Of a stretch of DNA of 64,000 nt, positions 56,311-64,000 are shown piece after piece (position 1 is the stretch's first letter; every line of letters starts with the position of its first letter). The translations under genes and the position numbers were made by a program. The DNA comes from Oreocharis arfaki. Its lineage: Eukaryota; Chordata; Aves; Passeriformes; Paramythiidae. Under the pieces are notes generated by a model, which had not been told where the DNA came from, made no database searches, and was given only the letters and a program-made list of their open reading frames with translations. The stretch covers positions 186,001 to 250,000 of the forward strand of contig VZRR01012411.1 in NCBI GenBank assembly GCA_013398015.1, in the 5' to 3' direction.

Positions 56311-58879
56311 AAAGTTCTAAATTCTGTTTTACACTATTTTTTTCAGCCCAGAGCACAAGCTGGTTAACAGCCTATGTAAGCCATGGCTTTCTCTGGGCAC
56401 AAGCAAAACATCATGTGATGGCTTCTACATCTGAATGAAGTGTTTGAAGGATGAGGTTTTGCTGACACCTCAATTTTCTGTAAAAGTGCTACGGCAGCCT
56501 TGTGAATGGAGGGAATAGGCTTGGTGGAAGGAAAGAAACATTCACTGTTGGCTGTTTCCTCACACTCCCCTCTCACCCCAGTTAGACCTGCCAGTTCACA
56601 GGAGACTGGTTTCCTGTCATACTGGGGAGACAGACCAGCCCAGGCTGTGCCTGAGGAAGGAATGCTTATTGCATTCACCCACAGGAGCTAGGTCTGCTAC
56701 GGCTGGGATTTCTGCTAGCATCCTGCTCCTCTGCCTTGAGCTCCCTCAGGGAGCTGACACCATGTCTGTATTTATCACTGGGCTCCAGCTCTCTCTGTGC
56801 CCAAGCTGGTGAACACAAGCTGAGGCCTGGAGTTTCCCACTTTGATCTGGAGCCAATGCAGCACATGTGGGAGGAGAAGGTCTGTCTGATGCTTGTTTCT
56901 GTGAGTGAAGTGCTGCCCTAGCAGGCATGATCCGGGCTTTCCCAGGATATAAGCAGTGTACAAAGTGCCTTCCAATAGTGGCACCCAACAGCGCTACTTC
57001 TTTGTGAAGTCAGTGTTTGAGGACATATACTATGGATGCACACGTGTGGTCTAAACAGTCAGTAAGAGAAGGAGGCTTGAAAAGTGTTTGGATGGCTTTT
57101 CCTGTAAACTTTATGGCCATGCAAGTGGCTTCAAGTGAGGAATCCAACCTGTGAACATACTTCCCCTCTCCCCAACACCGCTGCCAGGCTCAAATTTCTC
57201 ATGTTGCATGCATGGAAAGAGATATAAGAGCTTGTTTGTTTATTTTAAAAATAGGCAAACTTCTCTTGTGTTATGTTTTCAAACTCTTTTACACCAGTGA
57301 GTCCTTTAGAAACCATTCTATCTACTTTTTCTTAGGATGAAAGAGCAATTAGCCGAGTACAATAGCCTCAAGGCTGTGAAATTCACTATGTTATAAAGAC
57401 CATGTGTCGAGATCACATCTGTCACCACAGGCTAAAGGTCTTTGAGACTGCCTATATAATTCTCTTCTGTGTAATTACAGATGTGACCTGAGTATGTGAC
57501 TTAAAAAGATCATGCTACGGTTTTTGGCAAGGCTCTTAGTAGGGTTTTCGTTGATGTCTGTATTGGCTTGTTTTAATAAAGCTATTTGCTGCAAGACTGA
57601 CTAGTCCAGTAAATGCCACTGGTGAGTCTTTTGGTTTGTCCTGATTCGAATTTTGTACATTAGTAGAGAGGAGTTTGGTACACTTTATAATGGTGACCCT
57701 ATGATGCAAGTTTAAATACGTGCTCTTCCCAGACAATGTTAAGTGCAGTCTACACATTCGTGATATTAAAAAAATTTTTAAACCAAAGTGTATTTTAAAA
57801 AACATCTTTTATAGGTTTTGAACTCTCCTTAAATATCCAGTAATGTTGCTGCAGGCGGTGATGGGCTAAACTGCTGGGAAGTACAATCTGTCACTTCTTA
57901 TGTCTGCAGAAGAAAGGATTATCTCTCCTCAAAAGCTATAAAAAATTCAGTTTTGGAGAATTTCCATCTAACTGGGCACTGTATTTGGTTTGGATGGTTA
58001 AAGAGCAAATACTTCTGAAAATTAACCAAGATTCACCCACCAAAAAGCTCTGTATATACTCACAATACAACTTGTTGGTTTTTTTTTTTTTTAGAGGTTA
58101 AATCAGAGTCAGATCAAAATGCTGTTTTTGGAGATTCGAGTAGAGATACCTTTGAATAAAAGCTTAATTCATGTTGTTTTACAGTTCTAAACCCTCAGCT
58201 TTTTCAGCTGGTGGCTGAAAATAGCCTGCTGGCTATCTCAGTTCTTGTGCCGGTTGCTGAGGAGCTCTGAGACCATCTTTGCTGACCTTGCTTCAGGGCC
58301 AGTGAGCTCTGGACAAAGGTAATCACAATCTACTGGAGCTGGGGTCAGATGGCCCTGCAGCTCTCCTGAGTGTTAATGTAGTGCCTTAGCTCATGACTGC
58401 TATATCCTCCAGGACAAAGCTCCATGTTGGCATGGCTACACATCAGCGGGTGTAAAGTGAACCCCTTCCACACCAGCCAGGCAGCGTTTGCTCAGCATGG
58501 TGGTGCCCCACAGGATGAGCTTCCTTTGGGCATGCAGTCACACACATCTCCAAAAAACTTAGCATTCTTGAACCTAAGGTAGATTATTTTTTTGAGATTA
58601 TTCAGTGTGACATTGAATTCAGTCTGGAAAACACCATTTTCCAAAGCTGTGAGTGACTGAGAGGTGCAATCCACATTCAGGTGCGTGCATCCCTTATTTT
58701 CATGGTTGCAGCCCTGAACACTGCAATGCTGTTAAAGCTGAGTAGGTCTCTAATCACTCTGCCCAGGCTCTCTTTGGCTTTCTCTTCTGTTTTTCTGTAC
58801 TAATAAAGTAATCGTATATTTCAGTCTAACAACACTTGAGATATGCCCCAACTCATTCTATGAAATGAAGTTTAATGAG
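56311..58879. other. Intergenic, nothing recognised
   Basis: GC content rises at 56500-56990 with several short overlapping frames. None shows a recognisable domain. A T run lies at 58078-58092. Confidence 0.5.
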
Positions 58880-58995
58880 ACTTTGAGCAACCTGCTCTTG
58901 TAAAAGACACTGCTGTCCATGGCAGGCATGTTGGGATAGATGATCTTTAAGGTCCCTTCCAAATCAGAACATTCTGTCATTCTATGATTCCATGA
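58880..58995 (+). mobile_element. CR1 LINE 3' end
   Basis: CTTTGAGCAACCTGCTCTTG, TGTCCATGGCAGG, then GATGATCTTTAAGGTCCCTTCC and the ATTCTGTCATTCTATGATTCC tail are the CR1 3' UTR and its octamer-like end, with substitutions and a small deletion. Only the last 115 bp or so are present. Confidence 0.88.
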
Positions 58996-61900
58996 GGTTT
59001 GTTCGTGGCCTAGAAATACTGCAGCTGGTTCAATTTATGTGATTCAGTGCTGTCACAATTTGGATCTAACCTCGGGTACCTTTAGCATGGGAAAGCCAGA
59101 AAATGGGACAACTTTCTTTGTCCCTCATTCATATTTCTGTTCTTCCACAACATCCCAGCTCTTTCTGCAAGCATTCCTTTTTTCTGGACACCACATTAAA
59201 CGCCTCAAGAGACTTTGTGCTTTTTCAGTCAGACCTAGTCTGGCAAATTTAAAATTCTGTTTGGACAAACTGTCAAGAGAAAAGACACATCACACTATCA
59301 TTCACTGTTACTCCGTAAAGAACCTCAGCTGAAAAGAGGTTTTATTTGAAGTAGATTTACTTCCTTTAATTTTTTTTTACTGGGCTCATCCTCTGGCCAG
59401 TGCAGGGAGGAAACTGAATGATGTATGGCTGCTTATCTACCAGAAATTTTGACACAGAAGAACTAAAAAAGAGAACTGAATTATCTGTAGATGTTGAACC
59501 AATTCAAGGAGAAGGCATCCAAGCATCTAAATTTTAGTACAGAACAGAGGTTTAGAAAACCAAGATAGCAGCTTACCAAATTATGAAGCAAAAAATTCAG
59601 GAATGGCTTGAGTAAGAAACAGACGCTGTGAATAAATACTAGGCACTTCCAGGTGAAACTGAAATAGAGCTACCTCTGGTCCTTTAAAGACTTTGAAAAA
59701 CAAAGACTGCCAAAAAAAAAAAAAAAAGGTGAAAGAGCAAGAGAAGGAAGAATTGCTTTTCTTTTTTAAAGGAGAATCTACCAACTACAGTGACTATAGG
59801 CCAAATTTTTAGTAAAGTCTCTGTTCTTCATAGCATGTCCAGGTGTTTTGTGATGTGTCTTTTCGGACATGGAAGTTCATGAAGTTAACACAACTCAAAA
59901 CACTCATTCAAGATTCTTTCTCAGACATTTAGGGGTTCTTACTTAAGAATTTTCTCTTTCTCTCTGTAATATCTATTGTAACCCTAAGCATGGTTCTTGA
60001 AAAGATATGATACACTTCCTTGCTTCCAATAACCAGACTTAATTGCATTACTTGCATAATTTCTTATAAAATTCTTACTGAGTTGTATCTGTTTGTGCAT
60101 CTCTATCAGGCTGGGGAAGCATTTCTTTGGTCCCAACAGATCATGTCTTAACACTAATGTGCTGTTCAGTGAGAATGTTGAAACAAAGGCGTGCCTTGTT
60201 GGCCATAGCTGGTGCCTGGGTTGCAGGGTCTCTTTTCCAAGGCAGTCTTTGTTCTGCCCTCATCTTCTTTTCTTTTCGGCTTTATCTCTCAAACCTCTCA
60301 CATTGCCCGTTCTGTCCTACCTTCCTTAGGTCTGTATCTGCCCAAATAACAGTGAGTACTGCTGGTGCCACAGCTGGGCTTTGATAGTAGAAAGATGACA
60401 GGAATACCCACACGTACAGTGCGGATTTTCTGGAGAAGTCTTCACTTTTCCAGGTACTGTGTTTGATTCATTACAAGAAAGAATGAGATCTCGTGCTGTT
60501 AGAATTAAAATAAAACTTCTTCCTAGAATTGTCCTAAGATGTCCTTAGCAGGTGAAAACAAGTAGGGTTTCTTTTCTTCTTCTGTCTCAGAAGGCTCTTT
60601 CAATTTTCTTTAATCAACCTCTCATCTTAATAATACCTTAGCTGAATGCCAAGCCATGAAAATTCTTCAGAAGTAATCTTTTTAGGGGATTATAGCAGAT
60701 TAAAGCACTGTTCTGTGCTTAAAGACATCTGCATACCTTCTGAAGAGTTAGGGATTGCAATGGTTTCAGGAATATGTCATCACACTTAACTAAAGCACTG
60801 CTGTAGGCAAAAATGCAGACTCCAGAGGAAAGGGAAGTTCTTTATGAAGATCAGCATTCCTGGTTTTTAGTCTGGATGCTCTGTGATAGCATGTGCAAGA
60901 ATAAGCACAGGATGATTTCAATATTCTAAAAAGTATGGATTTTCTGGAGCTACTGCTTAAGGTCAGGAGCGGTATCTGCTATGTGTTAGTCCTACCATAC
61001 TACACTTCCAAGAAGTATTCTGCCTTTGCAGAACTTACACCCTTCTGCAGAATACAAAAATAAAATCTGTTACATTGTTTGTAAAACTCTTTTTGCAGAT
61101 TTTTCATAGTCAGTGGCAGTGTGAGCTAGATAAGGAAAGTCAGTGAAACTTTAGAAACTAACTGAGATGAAAATCCATTTGTACCAACTGTGGTCGAAAT
61201 CCATATGTGGTTTAGAGCCAAAATAAAGGCCCTGCCCCACAAAAGGCTCAGTTTTCATAGACTTTGGATAAAAATCTCCAGAGTCTCATTAAATTCACTT
61301 TGACTGATCTCAACTGAAATAACTAAGGGACCTTTCCTGAGTGCAAATTACTTTAATGGCAATAATGTAATATTCCTAAAAGTCTTTCTGTTTGCAGTAA
61401 ATTGGATAGTAGTTTAATTACGAGAACAACTCCCCCTTTGCATTAATGAGAACATGTGATCTTCTGACAGCTGTGCTCCATGTAAGACATCGATACATTG
61501 GAATATTTTCTTTAAAAGTTGTATGAGAATAATAAAGATTATAATGCAAATGCTTGTTGTGTTGCAATACATGGCTTTGCTCCCTGGGGGTGTATCCAAA
61601 CATGAAGTGGATTAGTTTGAGGCTCGTTGCTTGACATTACATGAGGCTCAGTTAAGAGTATCACCTGCGACACAAGGCATTGTTGGCCTTTAACTGACGT
61701 ATCAGACAATTATTTTCCACAAACACATAGAACACATATAGAGACGCAGTTACTAAAAGTAGTAGCCTTTAAAAAAAAGGCAAAAAACATGGGCTAAGGA
61801 AGCTTCATGCCCTTGATTTTCATTCCTCGTGCACTTTCCTATTGTATTTGAACACCTAACAAGCAATCACAATTCCCAGCCCTCTTGCCTACAGGGTCAC

Positions 61901-62067
61901 ATTATGGAGCTATGCTCCATTTTTTCTTATGGAAAAGCAAAGAGAACCACACAGCAAACACTCGCGGTGCTGAGAATTTGAAAATAGGGACATGGCCTGT
62001 AGGAGACTCCATTACAGTGACTATGAGACTTAATACTCTTGATGAGTAGTTACAATGTTGCAGTGAA
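58996..62067. other. Intergenic, nothing recognised
   Basis: Contains an A run (about 59713-59727). No gene or repeat family recognised. Confidence 0.5.
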
Positions 62068-62137
62068 TATTGGATTGGACTAGATGACCTTTGAACGTCG
62101 CTTCCAACTCAAATAACTCCGTGATTCTGTGATTTTA
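62068..62137 (+). mobile_element. CR1 LINE 3' end, very short
   Basis: TTGGATTGGACTAGATGACC, CGCTTCCAACTCAAATAACTC and GTGATTCTGTGATT match the last 70 bp of CR1, including the tail. Confidence 0.85.
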
Positions 62138-64000
62138 AACAAATACAGAAAGAGTTCCTAACGAACTTATCCGCACCACATGAGGAGAAATGCCATTTGT
62201 GCCATTTATATGGCATATAATTTTAGAAGAAACTCCACAAAAACAAATGATGTATCTTCATTTGATTCTGTGGAACTTACTTTAAAGATGAGTTATGTAC
62301 TCTACCAGGCCTCCTGTAGTAATCGTAGATGCTGAGAACACAGCTATAGAGGATGTTAGAGAAGAAGGCTTTGAGTAAAGATCAGATTTTGTAGAATTTT
62401 TGCCTTTACCTGAAAAATGATCCATCTAGACTTCCAGATTTATAAAAATTCCAGTTTTATTTGCTGTAACTTAGACAAAAATAGCACATTGGCTGTCTTT
62501 CTCTGTCTTTCTCTCCTTTGTTGTTTTTTGGGGGTTTTTTTGGTTGGTTTTTTTTTGTTGTTGTTAGTTTGTGGTTTTGTTTGTTTGGGTTGTTTGTTTC
62601 ATTTGGGTTTTGTTGTGATGGTGGTGGTGGTGGTGGTGTTCGTTCATTTTAGAAGACTACAGTGTTTTAATAAAAAGACTATATTATTTTAGAAATCAGT
62701 CTTACTAAACATAAATAAATATTTTCCAAGATATGTGAAATAAATAGCATTGTTATTCTCTATAACATCTTCTAGTTGAGAACCTCAGTGGTTTACAAAT
62801 ACGCATCTTGATTCCTTAAGACCAGCCACGACTTCAAATAGCTTTGATTCAAATTGGCTGTCAATGGATCAGGTAATTTGATATTAACTGAGGTGAGTGG
62901 AATTTTCATTTTTTAGGAAAACTGAAATATGAAACACTTTCCAGGAACCTGTACAACAGCTTTTGAGCTGAAGCCAGTATGCAGAATTTTTAACTTTAGG
63001 TATTAAGCTCAGTCCAGTGAGCATCTTGACATGTCTCTGCCAAGTTCTTTACATACTAGAAATTGAAGGGCATATGTCCTTGTGGAAAGATTCCCCCTGC
63101 TACTTAGCCTAAACTAAACCTCTACATGCAACCGGAATAAAAAGCAGTACTTTTTCTGCTAGTTTGAGGCTTTGCAGTAGGGTAAATACAGTCTTCCTCG
63201 TATTTAGTAAGTGGATTTTGTTTAATAAGTGGATTCTTGTATGTTAGTGGATTAGATCTGGGTGACATCCTTCATTCCCTGAAGTTTAACATCTTGCCTT
63301 TTTATCATTTTATTGGAGGTTTATGTAGCATAAAACCCCCTTCAGGTCACAGCTTCTATTTTCACACAACACAACAATGTCATGGTTCATAAATTAAGGG
63401 ATCCATTTTCCTTGGAGCTGAAAATACCTCCCTGAAGGTTGGGTCTCTGAGAGATTTTTTTAATGCTGGCAGGTTTGTTTGACAACAGTCTTTTGAAAAG
63501 AATGTTTTCTGATACTTACAAAGAGAGAAACTCAACAGTGTAATTAATGCCTTATCATTTTGAACTCATTAGCACAGAAACCTCTGCCACATTGGAATGT
63601 TACTTGATGCTCCTATATTTGATTACAAGAAGAATTAAACTCATGTCACACACACTGTTGAGTTTCTCTCCATGACTAAATATAATTTCTAGACTTTTTC
63701 TTTTCCAAGGACAAGAACAACAATGTGGAACACAGCCAGAACTAAGGCTCCTCTCTCATGCAGCTGTACTACCAGATCTCAAAGGCTGATTTGTTGTATG
63801 TCCATGCTTGTAAGAGTGTAGCTGTCATCTGAATCCAGATCTCCTGACTGCTGGGCCCCAAACAATTGGGCTCTTTATCAAAATCGCCTAAGACACCCAG
63901 GATCATGTTCTGAACTATGATGATATGCAGGACATGAGTTACAGAGCCTGCAGGTTGTAATGTTTCTGTGTAGGCATCCCTCTATTCAGTTCTCTGCTGC
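62138..64000. other. Intergenic to window end
   Basis: Apart from the G/T tract (62518-62640) nothing was recognised, and no FREM1 exon or CpG-rich promoter was seen. Confidence 0.5.
62518..62640 (+). repeat. G/T-only tract ending in (GGT)n
   Basis: About 120 nt nearly free of A and C on the + strand, with GGGGG and GGTTGG words, closing with about seven GGT units at 62618-62638. Confidence 0.85.

Noticed and set aside
56048..56356. 102-codon minus-strand frame with YIYIYI repeats
   Set aside because: It is the translation of the AT microsatellite.
62417..62692. Hydrophobic 91-codon + strand frame resembling a membrane segment
   Set aside because: The Val/Leu/Phe/Gly run comes from the G/T tract. 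No gene context.
1..64000. CRISPR arrays, operons, tRNA or rRNA genes
   Set aside because: No regularly spaced repeats, no clustered intronless genes and no cloverleaf-type A/B boxes were noticed. The sequence is clearly from a vertebrate nucleus.

Overview
The window is vertebrate, almost certainly avian, nuclear DNA. The coding sequence is broken into small exons with canonical GT/AG junctions. The interspersed repeats are bird-type: CR1 LINE fragments with the characteristic 3' end, an ERVL-like LTR of the form common in bird genomes, and a second LTR resembling passerine endogenous retrovirus LTRs. No mammalian SINEs were seen. In birds the TTC39B locus is expected on the Z chromosome (human 9p22 homology); that placement is inference.

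Layout. Positions 1-1550 hold the 3' part of a decayed ERVL-like provirus on the + strand: a pol RNase H remnant, a purine-rich tract and a complete-looking 3' LTR. It lies upstream of the first visible exon, so it is presumably inside a TTC39B intron. Positions 4596-26633 carry 17 consecutive + strand exons of TTC39B, a tetratricopeptide-repeat protein of the TTC39/Iml2 family. All 17 join in phase to a 557-residue C-terminal part plus a stop codon. The first exon or exons, promoter and N-terminus (about 125 residues by comparison with the human protein as I remember it) lie upstream of the window. Poly(A) signals follow at 26660 and 26892.

Positions 26900-64000 look intergenic. In mammals the next gene in this direction is FREM1, but no FREM1 exon was recognised here. 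This part contains a minus-strand CR1 fragment (about 32515-32965), two short + strand CR1 3' ends (about 58880-58995 and 62068-62137), a minus-strand solo-LTR-like element (about 52240-52680), a probable old L1/Tx1-type LINE reverse-transcriptase relic (about 38520-39090), several strongly strand-asymmetric G/T-rich tracts and AT microsatellites. At 44034-44385 an exact 175-bp duplication flanks a single N, which is most simply an unmerged contig overlap in the assembly.

I found no operon, CRISPR array, RNA gene or evident new biological system. The most useful observations are the exact TTC39B exon structure, the assembly artefact, the L1-like relic and two weak exon-like segments downstream of the gene.
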